NCBI RefSeq assembly: GCF_033472595.1
Contig: NZ_CP137642.1
Span: forward strand, 558,001 to 622,000
Source of the DNA: Methanoculleus receptaculi
GTDB taxonomy: Archaea; Halobacteriota; Methanomicrobia; Methanomicrobiales; Methanoculleaceae
Length of the DNA stretch: 64,000 nucleotides
Direction: 5' to 3'
The notes under the pieces were generated by a model. That model had not been told where the DNA came from. It saw only the letters and a program-made list of their open reading frames with translations, and searched no databases. This document shows positions 55,869-64,000 of this stretch, one piece after another. The first letter of the stretch is position 1. Each line of letters starts with the position of its first letter. The position numbers and the translations under genes are program-made.

Positions 55869-56516
55869 CTACCTCCCGATCGCCTGCATAAACCGCTCCC
55901 GGATCTCGGCCGGAGCGAGCGGGATGTTCGGAACCTGTGCGTTCCCGGGCCTCAAGACCGCGTGGATGAAGTTCGGGCCCCGCCCCCGGCTCCCCCAGGC
56001 CTCCACGAGTTCCTCCTCGTTCTGAACTTTGCACGTATTCCGGATCCCGGCGGCGAGGGCGAGGAGTTCCATATCTACCAGCCCGGAGGCCGGGGTGGGC
56101 TGGTTTCCCGTGCTCCCGAAGGCCCCGTTGTCCAGGCAGACGATCGTGAGGTTCGCCGGTGCTTCCGCGGCCACAACCGGGAGAACGGCGGTTCCGAGCC
56201 CCTGCGTCGTGTAGGGAGAGCAGCGCAGGCAGAACCCGGCGCTCTCGACCAGGAGGAGGTCGGCACCCTCCTCCCCGGCCCAGGCGATGGCGTCCCGCAT
56301 CACCATCACCCCGGCGTGGTCAGGGCAGAGGTCGCCGGAATAGACCTTCCGCGCCGGGATCCCGAACTCGGTCGCGAGTTCCTCGTCTTCGAACGCCCGG
56401 ACGACGTCGATCTTGAGGTAGGCGATCCGGTGCCCGCCCTGGAGGGAGCGGATGGCCTGCCGGACGACGGCGGTCTTCCCGGCAGACGGCGGCCCCGCGA
56501 CCACGACGAGCCTCAT
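55869..56516 (-). CDS. P-loop nucleotide-binding protein (HypB/CooC-like)
   Basis: 215 residues. P-loop VVAGPPSAGKTAVV at residues 4-17; a Walker B-like DLLLVESAGFCLRCSPY near residue 85-101 with two cysteines that could bind metal or a cluster; GDLCPDHAG carries another Cys. The layout resembles metallochaperone NTPases such as HypB, UreG and CooC, but the usual HypB motifs are not all present. It overlaps the broken ABC ATPase gene by 4 bp, indicating a former operon. Confidence 0.65.
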   Translation of the reverse strand: MRLVVVAGPPSAGKTAVVRQAIRSLQGGHRIAYLKIDVVRAFEDEELATEFGIPARKVYSGDLCPDHAGVMVMRDAIAWAGEEGADLLLVESAGFCLRCSPYTTQGLGTAVLPVVAAEAPANLTIVCLDNGAFGSTGNQPTPASGLVDMELLALAAGIRNTCKVQNEEELVEAWGSRGRGPNFIHAVLRPGNAQVPNIPLAPAEIRERFMQAIGR

Positions 56517-57278
56517 GCCCCGACCGGTTTCGTGATCAGGTTGCCAGCCCTGATCTCTTCCCGCATCTTCCGGATGGTCTCGTCGAGGCGGCGGGCCTCC
56601 CTGAGGGCGGCGTCCTCACGGCCGTCCGGCTCGATGACCCGCTCGACCGCCCCATCCCGCATGACGATCCGCCGGGCGGAGAGGAGAGAGACCAAGGGGT
56701 CGTGCGTGACGAAGACGACCGCCTTTCCCCCGGCACGGAGCACCTCGATCACCCGCTCCTTGAAGATCCCGGCGTTCTCCACCTCGTCGAGGGAGGACCG
56801 GCGCTGCCGCGACCATGACGGCATCCGCCACCAGGAGCGATCGGGTCTGCCCCCCCGCAGAGTGCGGTCATCCGGGCGCCGGATCAGATCTCCTCGCCCG
56901 TGAACTCGTTTGCAAGGGCGATCGTACGGCCAACGATGCTTTCGTCATCAATCTTGCGGGACCGGACGTGCATCGCGAGAAACTCCTCGATCGTGAGGTC
57001 GGCGAGACATCGGGTGTTCTGGGTGATCAGGGCGACGGGCTTGTGCGCCGGGTCGCGGACGAACTCTTCGGGAGGGTATTCGCCGTTGACGAGGACCGTG
57101 CGCCCCGTGGCGGTGTCGTTCCTGGCGAAGACCTCGATATCGTTGATGAGGGCGCTCTTTCCCGAACCGGTGGGGCCGACGATCGATATCGTGTCGCCCG
57201 GGCGGATGACGATCGTGTCGAACCGCTCCGGTTCCGGCCGGGGAGGACCGTGATCTCGCGGATGGCTGAGGGATCCAT
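56513..57278 (-). pseudogene. ABC-type ATPase, nonsense and frameshift mutations
   Basis: Fragments in order: MDPSAIREITVLPG (from 57278), shifted to ERFDTIVIRPGDTISIVGPT with Walker A GPTGSGKS, LITQNTRCLADLTIEEFLAM, EFTGEEI and an in-frame TGA at about 56884. Past the stop a degraded signature (LCGG, with an extra G shifting QTRSLLVADAV), then VLLDEVENAGIF-like Walker B after another shift, and VVFVTHDPLVSLLS to 56513. At least one nonsense codon and three frameshifts. Homologues in other methanogens sit beside the P-loop gene and XRE gene here, to judge from the overlaps. Confidence 0.82.
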
Positions 57279-57381
57279 GCTGGAGGGTCGTCACGCAGGA
57301 AGATGAGGATTGTCCTCCATAGCGGAACTCTTAACCAAAACAGGAAAAACATTATCACATCAATACTATTATAGTAAAACA

Positions 57382-57867
57382 ATGCTCTCGCGAAAGATCT
57401 TCGAAGCCGACTTTGCCGACGCTCTCCAGGAGGAACTTGCCCGGCAGGGTATGAGCATCCGCGACCTCGCGGAACGGGCCGGGATCCCGCCCGCAACCCT
57501 CTACAAGCTCACGTCGGGCAGGGCTGACCCGCGCCTCTCGACCGTCCGGCGGATCGTCAACGTCCTCGAGCCCCGGGAGAGGAGTTTCATCGCGGTGATC
57601 GCGGCCCGGTTCCTGCTTGATGAGATCGACAACCGCGACCTTCCCATCGGCGGGAAGCAATACCACATCAGGGGCTACGCGGCCGATTCGCTCGACGAGT
57701 GCATCATCGCAGCGGCGCGGGCGGACAAGGAAGGGGCGCTCGGGATCGTCTGCGCTCCCATCCTCGCGCCGATCGTGGAAAAGATCGTCGGCTGCCCGGT
57801 GGCGATCATCAAACCGCAGCAGCAGACGATTATCGAGGCGATCGAGACGATAGCAAAGAGGGTTTAG
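57382..57867 (+). CDS. XRE-family transcriptional regulator
   Basis: 161 residues from the ATG at 57382 (MLSRKIFEADFADALQEELA). HTH: GMSIRDLAERAGIPPATLYKLTSGRADPRLSTVRRIV. The remaining ~90 residues form a distinct domain (IRGYAADSLDECIIAAARADKEGALGIVCAPILAP ... VAIIKPQQQTIIEAI) that may bind a ligand. It is divergent from the ABC/P-loop pair and probably controls it. An in-frame ATG at 57310 is less likely. Confidence 0.82.
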   Translation: MLSRKIFEADFADALQEELARQGMSIRDLAERAGIPPATLYKLTSGRADPRLSTVRRIVNVLEPRERSFIAVIAARFLLDEIDNRDLPIGGKQYHIRGYAADSLDECIIAAARADKEGALGIVCAPILAPIVEKIVGCPVAIIKPQQQTIIEAIETIAKRV

Positions 57868-57880
57868 GGGCCGTCACGAC

Positions 57881-58120
57881 CTAACTCTCGAAGAAGTCGA
57901 TCAGGTAGTAGTTCCCGCAGTACTCCACGATCTTCTCCCGGTAACTCTTTGCAATACGCACTGTCTCGTTGTAGGAGAGCGGCACCTCAATAAAGCCGGT
58001 TCGGGCGAAATTGTGGCAGTGAATTAGTAACTCCAGGCGCTTGCCGGAACAAAAAAAAGTTGTCCTGGCCGGGGGAACCCGGCCGCGGAGGGTGTTCAGA
58101 ACTCGTGCACGGGCACGCAT
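57881..58120 (-). CDS. Possible small protein, uncertain start
   Basis: The last 45 residues look protein-like (FARTGFIEVPLSYNETVRIAKSYREKIVEYCGNYYLIDFFES, quoted only as FARTGFIEVPLSYNE and VEYCGNYYLIDFFES). The front overlaps the Lon stop and crosses a T8 run, so the real start is unclear. It could be a short intact gene starting inside or a truncated remnant. Confidence 0.3.
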   Translation of the reverse strand: MRARARVLNTLRGRVPPARTTFFCSGKRLELLIHCHNFARTGFIEVPLSYNETVRIAKSYREKIVEYCGNYYLIDFFES

Positions 58121-60474
58121 CTCCTCTCCGCATACGGCAGGACCGGCCCGGCAAGATCGAGCCCTAGCGCCTCACGCAGGACGTCCTCTATGGTATCCAC
58201 GGGCACAAACGTCAGATCGCTGCGCACCTCCACGGGCACGTCCTCGAGATCACGCTCGTTCTCCCGCGGCAGGATGACCGTCTTGATCCCGGCCCGGTGC
58301 GCCGCGAGGACCTTCTCCTTGATCCCGCCCACCGGCAGCACGGCGCCAGAGAGGGTCACCTCCCCGGTCATCGCAACCATCGGATCGACCGCTTTCCCCG
58401 TGACCAGGGAGGCGAGCGCTGTAAGGATGGTCACCCCGGCCGATGGCCCGTCCTTCGGGGTCGCCCCCGAGGGCACGTGGATGTGGATGTCGCTTGAGAA
58501 GAAGTCAAACCGGCTCGGCATGCCTGCCAGTCTAGAGCGGATCAGGCTGAGCGAGATCTGGGCAGACTCCTTCATCACATCCCCGAGTTGACCCGTAAGC
58601 GTGAGTTTCCCCTTGCCGGGCATGAACGTCCCCTCAATAAAGAGAATGTCCCCGCCTACAGGCGTCCAGGCAAGCCCCGTCACCACGCCGGGCGGGTTCT
58701 CCTTCCTTGCTACGTCCTGCCTGACGGTCTCTCTACCAAGTATCTCAGGGAGCATATCCGCCGCTACGACGATCGGAAGGTCGGCCGTCCCCGAGACGAC
58801 CTTCGTGGAGACGAACCGCGCGATCCTGGCCAGTTGTTTCTTGAGACCCCGCACACCTGCTTCCCGGGTGTATCGGTCGATGATCGCCTCGATGGCGCTG
58901 TCATCGATCTGGAGTTCGCCATCATCCAGGCCATGCTCCACCAGCGTCTCCGGCAGGAGGTGGTCTTTTGCAATCGCGATCTTCTCGTTCTTCGTGTAGC
59001 CCGAGATCTCGATCACCTCCATCCGGTCAAGGAGCGGCGCCGGGATGGTCGCGAGTGTGTTTGCCGTGGCTATGAAGAAGACATCCGAGAGATCGTAGGG
59101 GACCTCCAGGTAGTGGTCCGAGAACGTGCTGTTCTGTTCCGGGTCGAGAACCTCCAGTAGGGCGCTTGCCGGGTCTCCCATGTAGGAAGAACTGACCTTG
59201 TCGACCTCATCCAGGACAAAGACCGGGTTCTTCGTCCCGGCTCGTTTCATCCCCTGGATGATCCGGCCGGGAAGCGCCCCGACATACGTCCGCCGGTGAC
59301 CCCTGATCTCTGCCTCGTCCCTCACACCACCAAGACTGATCCTGGCATACTTCCGGCCGAGCGCCTCCGCAATGCTCCGCCCGAGGCTTGTCTTGCCTGT
59401 GCCGGGCGGCCCCACCAGGAGGAGGATCGAGCCCTGCTTCTCCTGTTTGAGTTTCATTACCGCCAGGTGCTGGACTATCCGCTCTTTGACCTTCTCGAGG
59501 CCGTTGTGGTTGCTGTCAAGGACGCGGCGAGCCCCCACGATATCGATCTCCTTTGTCTCCTCAACCGTCCAGGGCAGGTCGAGCAGGAGGTCTAGATAGT
59601 TTCTTATCCCCTGGCTCTCGTGGTGCTGGCTCCCGCCCATCTCAAGTTTTTTGAGTTCGGCAAGTGCCTTCTTCCGCACCTCGTCTGGCATCGCCGAGCG
59701 CTCGATCCGCTCCCGGTAGTCACCATCGCCGGCGGAACCCTCGCCTTCGCTTAGTTCTTCCTGGATCACGCGAAGCTGCTCCCGCAGCAGCGCCTCGCGG
59801 TTTGCCTTCCCCACCTTCTCGGTGGCCTTCCTTGCAACCTCGATCCGGATGCTGAGGCGCTCGTTAAAGTCCACCAGTAAACGTAGGAACGCGTTGTAAC
59901 GCTCTTTTACGGATACAGTCTCAAGCAGTGACTGTTTCGTTGCAACGTCCACCGGCATGAAAGGCATGACGAAAGCCATGATCTGGTCGACGGACTCCAT
60001 ACCGTCAACGGGGCGGGTGAACTGCTCGGAGCCCTGGAAGTTGCTGCTGATCTCGTGAATGGCCGCCCTGACGTCGCGAAGCATCTCCTCCCGTCCCTCC
60101 TCATCGAGGTCGTCTATGTCCGGGAGAGGCTCGCAGGAAGCGTGATACACCCCTCCGATCTCCGAGAGTGCCACGGCCCGCACACGCGAGGTTGCATGTG
60201 CAAAGACTATGTAACCCTCGTCTGCAGGCTGCACACGCGAGATGGATAGGAGTGTCCCGACCGTGTAGAACGCGCCAGCAGGGTCTTTCTCCGGCTCCGT
60301 GTCCACCTTTGCGGTCAGTCCAACCGCGGATGCCGACCCGTAACTCTTTATTGCATTGATCAGACCTTCCCCGACGGTTTTACCAACCAGGACCTTTGTT
60401 CGGGTCTCCGGGTAGACCACAACCTCGGTGAGCGGTATGACAATGCGTTCGTTGCTGGAGTCTTTTGAATACAT
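58096..60474 (-). CDS. lon: ATP-dependent Lon protease, bacterial LonA type
   Basis: 792 residues. N-terminal substrate domain (to about 210) with coiled coil, AAA module (Walker A GPPGTGKT 355-362, Walker B VFVLDEVDK 418-426) and C-terminal protease domain with the Ser678/Lys721 dyad (PKDGPSAG; GGIKEK). No transmembrane segments, unlike the membrane LonB usual in archaea, so this is a bacterial-type soluble Lon, probably acquired by transfer. A 60-residue C-terminal extension ends CVPVHEF. MarR-type regulator gene directly upstream. Confidence 0.95.
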   Translation of the reverse strand: MYSKDSSNERIVIPLTEVVVYPETRTKVLVGKTVGEGLINAIKSYGSASAVGLTAKVDTEPEKDPAGAFYTVGTLLSISRVQPADEGYIVFAHATSRVRAVALSEIGGVYHASCEPLPDIDDLDEEGREEMLRDVRAAIHEISSNFQGSEQFTRPVDGMESVDQIMAFVMPFMPVDVATKQSLLETVSVKERYNAFLRLLVDFNERLSIRIEVARKATEKVGKANREALLREQLRVIQEELSEGEGSAGDGDYRERIERSAMPDEVRKKALAELKKLEMGGSQHHESQGIRNYLDLLLDLPWTVEETKEIDIVGARRVLDSNHNGLEKVKERIVQHLAVMKLKQEKQGSILLLVGPPGTGKTSLGRSIAEALGRKYARISLGGVRDEAEIRGHRRTYVGALPGRIIQGMKRAGTKNPVFVLDEVDKVSSSYMGDPASALLEVLDPEQNSTFSDHYLEVPYDLSDVFFIATANTLATIPAPLLDRMEVIEISGYTKNEKIAIAKDHLLPETLVEHGLDDGELQIDDSAIEAIIDRYTREAGVRGLKKQLARIARFVSTKVVSGTADLPIVVAADMLPEILGRETVRQDVARKENPPGVVTGLAWTPVGGDILFIEGTFMPGKGKLTLTGQLGDVMKESAQISLSLIRSRLAGMPSRFDFFSSDIHIHVPSGATPKDGPSAGVTILTALASLVTGKAVDPMVAMTGEVTLSGAVLPVGGIKEKVLAAHRAGIKTVILPRENERDLEDVPVEVRSDLTFVPVDTIEDVLREALGLDLAGPVLPYAERRCVPVHEF

Positions 60475-60531
60475 GATGATTTTTCCTGATTATCTGGTTC
60501 TGGATTACTTTACACGAAGATCGGCTCGAGA

Positions 60532-60951
60532 TCAGCCGACCTTGCGGAGGATCTCAACCAGGAGATCCAGTTCGTTCTCATCGAGCGCCTGCACCATCCT
60601 CTCGATCATCCGGTGCAGCGCGTTACGGTCAGCGTTTGCCAGCATCCGCCCCTTCTCGGTCAACCGGATGTAGGTTACTCTCCCGTCATCGGGGGATTTC
60701 TGACGGTAGGCGCACTCCATCCGGACAAACCGATTAACCATCTCCGTCACGGTAGGCTTTGAGTTTCTGGTGATCTCGGCAAGCCTGCTGAACGTCACAT
60801 CGCCGTGCCTGTCGATGACCTTCAAGTAGGAGATCTGTTTCGCCGTCACGTCGCCAAGCCCGCACTCGGAGAGGATCTCGCAGGAACATTCGTCCCTGAT
60901 GGCAAAGAGGCGTTCAAACACCTCGAACAGACGCTCAGCTCTTGCCGACAT
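60532..60951 (-). CDS. MarR-family transcriptional regulator
   Basis: 139 residues. Winged helix: VTAKQISYLKVIDRHGDVTFSRLAEITRNSKPTVTEMVNRF with the recognition helix, and DGRVTYIRLTEKGRML as the wing. The promoter region 60952-60995 contains TTAGTTAGTTTGGATAAGCC, an imperfect inverted repeat (TTAG / CTAA) near a TTATAAAGG box, a likely autoregulatory site. Precedes lon on the same strand by 57 bp and may control it. Confidence 0.85.
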   Translation of the reverse strand: MSARAERLFEVFERLFAIRDECSCEILSECGLGDVTAKQISYLKVIDRHGDVTFSRLAEITRNSKPTVTEMVNRFVRMECAYRQKSPDDGRVTYIRLTEKGRMLANADRNALHRMIERMVQALDENELDLLVEILRKVG

Positions 60952-61321
60952 ATCAGATGCTTAGTTAGTTTGGATAAGCCTAATTATAAAGGTTGTGATG
61001 GCAGCCAACACCGGGAGAGCGGACGGGCGTTCATGTCTTTATATCGTCGCATTTCATCACATGATCGGCGACCCGATATGGTTCCTGGGCGTTTAACCGT
61101 CGCCCTCAGAACTATCGAGGCCGGCCCGGGCAAAACCGGGCACCTGCTATTGAAGCGATCAATGCGGACCACATGGTGTTCTTTATGTTTCCCCTCACGT
61201 ACGTCAGAGGCGCTCCATCGCCAGGAGCAAGCCTCACATCAGGTTTCCACACATTCACACAGTTCAGTTCGTGTTGTAACTCTCGCAACTTCGCCAGCGA
61301 AGGTCGACATCTCAAGTTATA
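60952..61321. other. Gene-free stretch between marR and a lipoprotein gene
   Basis: About 370 bp. The marR promoter and imperfect inverted repeat lie at its left end (60957-60990). The rest shows no coding signal that I accept; an antisense frame across 61112-61315 has no family resemblance. Confidence 0.45.
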
Positions 61322-61948
61322 TCAATCAAGTATCCCTTCTATATCTATGATCGAGTACGATGGGTAGAGATAGAAGATCGTCGTATCGTTGTAGATCATA
61401 ATAACCCACTCATTCCGATCATCGAAGACGTGCCACCATCCCTCCACCTTGTCCCTGGCCTGGTGGTAATCACCGGGACGAGGACCTGAAACGGGTTCTG
61501 CAATCCAGATCTCGGCACCACAGTAACCCCCGGCGGTACGCCCCTCCTGTTCACTGATTACGATGTAGAACGACAGCCCTTCTTTTTGGAATTCTACGGT
61601 GGCGGAGCCACGGGCGCGGTCTTTTTCATCGTTCATCTCGTTGATCGATGTGATGTTCCACCCATTCTCGATCAGGATCCCTGTACGCGGATCGTTTTGA
61701 AGGATCGAAGAGATCAACGTGACATTCGGGCTGAAGTTCGGCCCGCCCCTGATCTCGACCTGCGAGAGGTCGACAGGTATCCCTGGACCCCCGGTAGCCA
61801 CTGAAGTGGGGGTAAAAGAGCCGTTCATCAGCAACCCGTCCATGGAGTCGTTCATACCGTCATCCTCGACGGGTCTCTGCGTATCGATACAACCGCAGGA
61901 CGCCAGCAGGATCATGAGAACGAAATAAAGGGAGTATTTGGTTTTCAT
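61322..61948 (-). CDS. Lipoprotein of unknown function
   Basis: 208 residues. Signal peptide MKTKYSLYFVLMILLASCGC with an LASC lipobox; lipidation at the first Cys is likely. The mature part is polar; a WWHVFDDRNEWVIMIY segment near the end looks like a small beta domain. A single internal cysteine (GGYCGAEIWIAEP). No family recognised. Promoter likely in the 61949-61958 / upstream overlap with the next minus-strand gene. Confidence 0.7.
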   Translation of the reverse strand: MKTKYSLYFVLMILLASCGCIDTQRPVEDDGMNDSMDGLLMNGSFTPTSVATGGPGIPVDLSQVEIRGGPNFSPNVTLISSILQNDPRTGILIENGWNITSINEMNDEKDRARGSATVEFQKEGLSFYIVISEQEGRTAGGYCGAEIWIAEPVSGPRPGDYHQARDKVEGWWHVFDDRNEWVIMIYNDTTIFYLYPSYSIIDIEGILD

Positions 61949-61958
61949 TCGATCACCT

Positions 61959-62309
61959 CTAGTTCGCAGTATGGAGTTTTACCTGATATGGGTTTTGTAT
62001 TATTTCGACAAAACATTGGTCAATTATCTCCTGGGGAGCGAACGACGAGTACCACGGGTCCAGATGTACGTTCATCATGGGTACGCCATATGCTTTGTAC
62101 GACATACTGTAAAACCTCGTGTCACCCGGCACATCGGTATTGTCGTCGACATACCAGCCTTCCAGTGCACATGCCACCAGGCGGTTACTCTGGAGCAGGA
62201 TACGATCTGAAACCATCTCGCTGGTCTGGCCGGTTGTGCGGTCTTCCAATGTGACAATCCAGAGATTCCTAACACCAATCTTCCCATTTTTCTCCGGACT
62301 GATAGTCAT
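61959..62309 (-). CDS. Hypothetical protein, start uncertain
   Basis: About 116 residues from the ATG at 62309 (MTISPEKNGKIGVRNLWIVTLEDR). Later in-frame starts are possible because the ATG touches the divergent ATG at 62308. The composition (ACALEGWYVDDNTDVPGDTRFYSMSYKAYGV) is protein-like and unlike a shadow frame; no signal peptide at this start. Might be the rear part of a longer exported protein. Confidence 0.5.
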   Translation of the reverse strand: MTISPEKNGKIGVRNLWIVTLEDRTTGQTSEMVSDRILLQSNRLVACALEGWYVDDNTDVPGDTRFYSMSYKAYGVPMMNVHLDPWYSSFAPQEIIDQCFVEIIQNPYQVKLHTAN

Positions 62310-63198
62310 GACAGAACAACCCAGCAAAAGAACCCTTACCGCCCTCCTGGGCCTGGCCGTCTTCCTTACCCTCTCGGTCCCGTGCAGTCTCCTCATCGTT
62401 CTCGGCACCGGGGGTCCTGGTGCCCTGGCAGCAGCGCTCACCCTCCTCCTGGGAGGGATTCTCATGCTCCTGGTACTCCAGAGATACCGGAAGTACGGGT
62501 ATCGGCCGGGCCCCGCTCTGCTCGCGGTCGTCATCGGGTGTGCCGGTGCGCTCCTGGCAATCCTCGGCGTTCTTACCCTCGGCCTTGCCTGGGCTGATGT
62601 CAACCCTGCCACCTACACCTACCAGGTCACGGTCACCGGGCTCGAGAACTATACCGGCGGTCCTGTCACCGATATCCTGGTTCCACTCCCATCGCGTGAG
62701 GGAGAGATGATCTTCTCCGAAGAAGACCTTGAAGGGCAGCGCGTTGGCGCCTGGAAGACTCTCTTTGCAGAGACACCGAAGGGAAGGATGCTTGTCTTCC
62801 AGACCATGGAGCGCGATCTCCCGGATATCAGCGTGACCTTTGGGAGTCCGACGGAGAACTACTTCCTCATCGACGATATAACCAAAGAATCCTTCAGTCC
62901 GGTCGTCGCCGAGGCACCGGCCGGGTATACCAGGTGGGCCTTTGGGACCGGGGATGTTCAGAACTTTACCACCCTGGTCTGGCTCGATGAGGGGATCAGG
63001 CCTAAGACTGCTGATGCCGGGCCGATCGTCATCCACCTCCGGATCACCGCAGGTGGCGGACGTCTCCATGGCATCACCGGGGAGAAGTATCAGGTTGAGG
63101 TCTATGAGGCGATTCCTCCCGGTGTCACCGGTTTTGTCCCGGTGAGGGCACAGGTGGCAAGGTTCGGGGATACGGGGATCTTACCGGTGACAGAATGA
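62308..63198 (+). CDS. Membrane protein of unknown function
   Basis: 296 residues. Three hydrophobic helices in the first 100 residues (ALLGLAVFLTLSVPCSLLIVL; ALAAALTLLLGGILMLLVL; ALLAVVIGCAGALLAILGVL), then an exterior beta-rich domain of about 195 residues with ENYTGGPVTDILVPLPS and ENYFLIDDITKESFS. The ATG at 62308 overlaps the divergent start on the other strand. A second, shorter exported-type gene follows. Confidence 0.72.
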   Translation: MTEQPSKRTLTALLGLAVFLTLSVPCSLLIVLGTGGPGALAAALTLLLGGILMLLVLQRYRKYGYRPGPALLAVVIGCAGALLAILGVLTLGLAWADVNPATYTYQVTVTGLENYTGGPVTDILVPLPSREGEMIFSEEDLEGQRVGAWKTLFAETPKGRMLVFQTMERDLPDISVTFGSPTENYFLIDDITKESFSPVVAEAPAGYTRWAFGTGDVQNFTTLVWLDEGIRPKTADAGPIVIHLRITAGGGRLHGITGEKYQVEVYEAIPPGVTGFVPVRAQVARFGDTGILPVTE

Positions 63199-63316
63199 GT
63201 TGAGATGTGTGCACTACAGCCAACTATCGCAGATTGGGGAGAGGGCGTGGTGAGAGTTCAACGCGATGGAGAGAACGTTTATGGTCAGGGGTTCGGACGT
63301 AGTGCATGGTGATCTC

Positions 63317-63808
63317 ATGAGCGTAGCGAAACGCAGTGAGTACGTTGCAGAAAGAATACTTCTTGTCGTCCTGCTCATCGCACTCCTTCTCGTCCTCGGC
63401 GCTCTGGCCTGGTCCTGCACGCCCGCCACCGGGATTGCGGTAACGCCTGTCGCCGACGTCGGCGACGGCGTGGAGGTCCAGTCGATCGTCGGTACGATAC
63501 ACCCGGGCGAGTACCAGACCATCGAGAAGCCGGTGCCACCGGGCGTAAAGACCCTGAAGGTCTACCTCGACTGGAGCGGGCACCAGCATCCAGGAACCGA
63601 TTCGCTTACCCTGACCATAACCCCGCCGGGGAGCGCCGCGCTCGGTCCCTACCATGACGGTGCCGACGGGAGGACGGACGAGAAGATTGCCCTCACCCTC
63701 TCAGGGTCCACTCCCCTGCCGTTGGGCACGTGGAAATTCCTGATCTTCGGGGAAGACGTTCCGGAGGAGGGAACGGAGTATACGCTGAATGTCGTCTATT
63801 ACTACTGA
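63317..63808 (+). CDS. Signal-anchored protein of unknown function
   Basis: 163 residues from the ATG at 63317 with GGTGAT upstream; the ORF opens earlier but an ATG behind a ribosome binding site is preferred. Helix ILLVVLLIALLLVLGALAWS at residues 14-33, then a beta-sandwich-like domain (YQTIEKPVPPGVKTLKVYLDWS; TLSGSTPLPLGTWKFLIFGE) similar in style to archaeal PPC-like surface domains. Followed by another exported gene. Confidence 0.68.
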   Translation: MSVAKRSEYVAERILLVVLLIALLLVLGALAWSCTPATGIAVTPVADVGDGVEVQSIVGTIHPGEYQTIEKPVPPGVKTLKVYLDWSGHQHPGTDSLTLTITPPGSAALGPYHDGADGRTDEKIALTLSGSTPLPLGTWKFLIFGEDVPEEGTEYTLNVVYYY

Positions 63809-63839
63809 GGGGTGCCGGGCCTCCGTAGGGGGCTGGACC

Positions 63840-64000
63840 GTGCACAGGGCAGCTCTCCTGCTCATATTCCTTACCCTGGCCCTCCTCCTCCTCTGGAGCC
63901 CGGCGGCGGCGAAGATCATCGTCGAACCAGGCCCCGCCGAACTTCCTACTGATGGGATAAACGTCGACGACGAACGGTTCGTGCCGCTCTGGTACTACCC
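63840..64000 (+). CDS. Exported protein, partial at window end
   Basis: Starts at GTG 63840 behind GGGGG; an in-frame ATG at 63789 is possible. Signal peptide HRAALLLIFLTLALLLLWSPAAAK is clear. The frame runs off the window at residue 54 (FVPLWYY). It belongs to the same exported-protein set as the two preceding genes. Confidence 0.6.
   Translation, partial: MHRAALLLIFLTLALLLLWSPAAAKIIVEPGPAELPTDGINVDDERFVPLWYY

Noticed and set aside
55869-56516. hypB, to complete hypCAE
   Set aside because: The P-loop and fold are similar but the N-terminal His/Cys metal-binding region and GTP specificity motif of HypB are not convincing, and it stands beside an ABC gene, not hydrogenase genes.
55776-56903. 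Plus-strand frame of 375 codons
   Set aside because: Antisense of the P-loop protein and ABC pseudogene; composition is typical of a shadow frame.
1-64000. CRISPR arrays and tRNA genes
   Set aside because: No regularly spaced direct repeats and no sequence with a complete tRNA arm pattern were seen. The only repeats are listed.

Overview
The window is archaeal and reads as a hydrogenotrophic methanogen of the order Methanomicrobiales, most likely Methanoculleus or a close relative. The evidence is a methyl-coenzyme M reductase operon whose McrA carries every known modification site, archaeal informational genes (DnaG-type primase, PAN, MBF1), archaeal-type shikimate-pathway entry enzymes (3-dehydroquinate synthase II and the MJ0400-type aldolase family), hydrogenase maturation genes, a high GC content in the core genes and AT-rich promoters with TATA boxes. 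The genus is an inference; the order is better supported.

Layout. 1-5.2 kb: a deleted IS200/IS605-type (tnpB-only) element, a 0.5 kb AT-rich leader and mcrBDGA, without mcrC. 5.3-16.2 kb: a second deleted tnpB element, DNA polymerase IV, an HNH nuclease, a geranylgeranyl reductase-family flavoprotein, ablB, two radical SAM enzymes (one a candidate McrA glutamine methyltransferase) and an ABC exporter whose second permease is fused to a PrsW-like intramembrane protease domain. 16.3-29 kb: a U32 protein, triose-phosphate isomerase, an HTH-CBS regulator, aroD, and opposite to it a tightly overlapping eight-gene aromatic amino acid operon including an AroK-AroE fusion. 29.2-43 kb: MBF1 and PAN from a shared divergent promoter, hypCAE, acetyltransferases, pyrC, a tandem H/ACA-like guide RNA that I consider the best non-coding find, an intact tnpB element, dnaG, UPF0058, a RimK-type ligase, a hydrogenase maturation protease and a DUF2226-like / roadblock-like / MinD cluster.

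43-52 kb is a decay zone: two copies of one DDE insertion sequence (one intact, one wrecked), a third wrecked transposase, an orphan antitoxin, a DUF234-type ATPase below a perfect 10-bp dyad, a broken glycosyltransferase and a lysine 2,3-aminomutase (ablA) pseudogene interrupted by the intact insertion sequence. 52-58 kb holds secreted or membrane proteins of unknown function, two small broken genes, a P-loop protein, a broken ABC ATPase and an XRE regulator. 58-64 kb holds a bacterial-type Lon protease, a MarR regulator and more lipoprotein or membrane proteins of unknown function.

How the genes work together: mcrBDGA encodes the terminal methane-forming enzyme, and the B12/radical SAM gene about 6 kb away may modify it. 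hypCAE and the protease at 40.2 kb mature [NiFe] hydrogenases that feed it. The aro block makes chorismate, phenylalanine and tyrosine. ablB is left without a working ablA in this window, so N-epsilon-acetyl-beta-lysine synthesis would need another ablA copy. Start codons were revised where conserved N-termini, ribosome binding sites or gene overlaps favoured a shorter protein. All family assignments come from reading motifs by eye; no database search was run.
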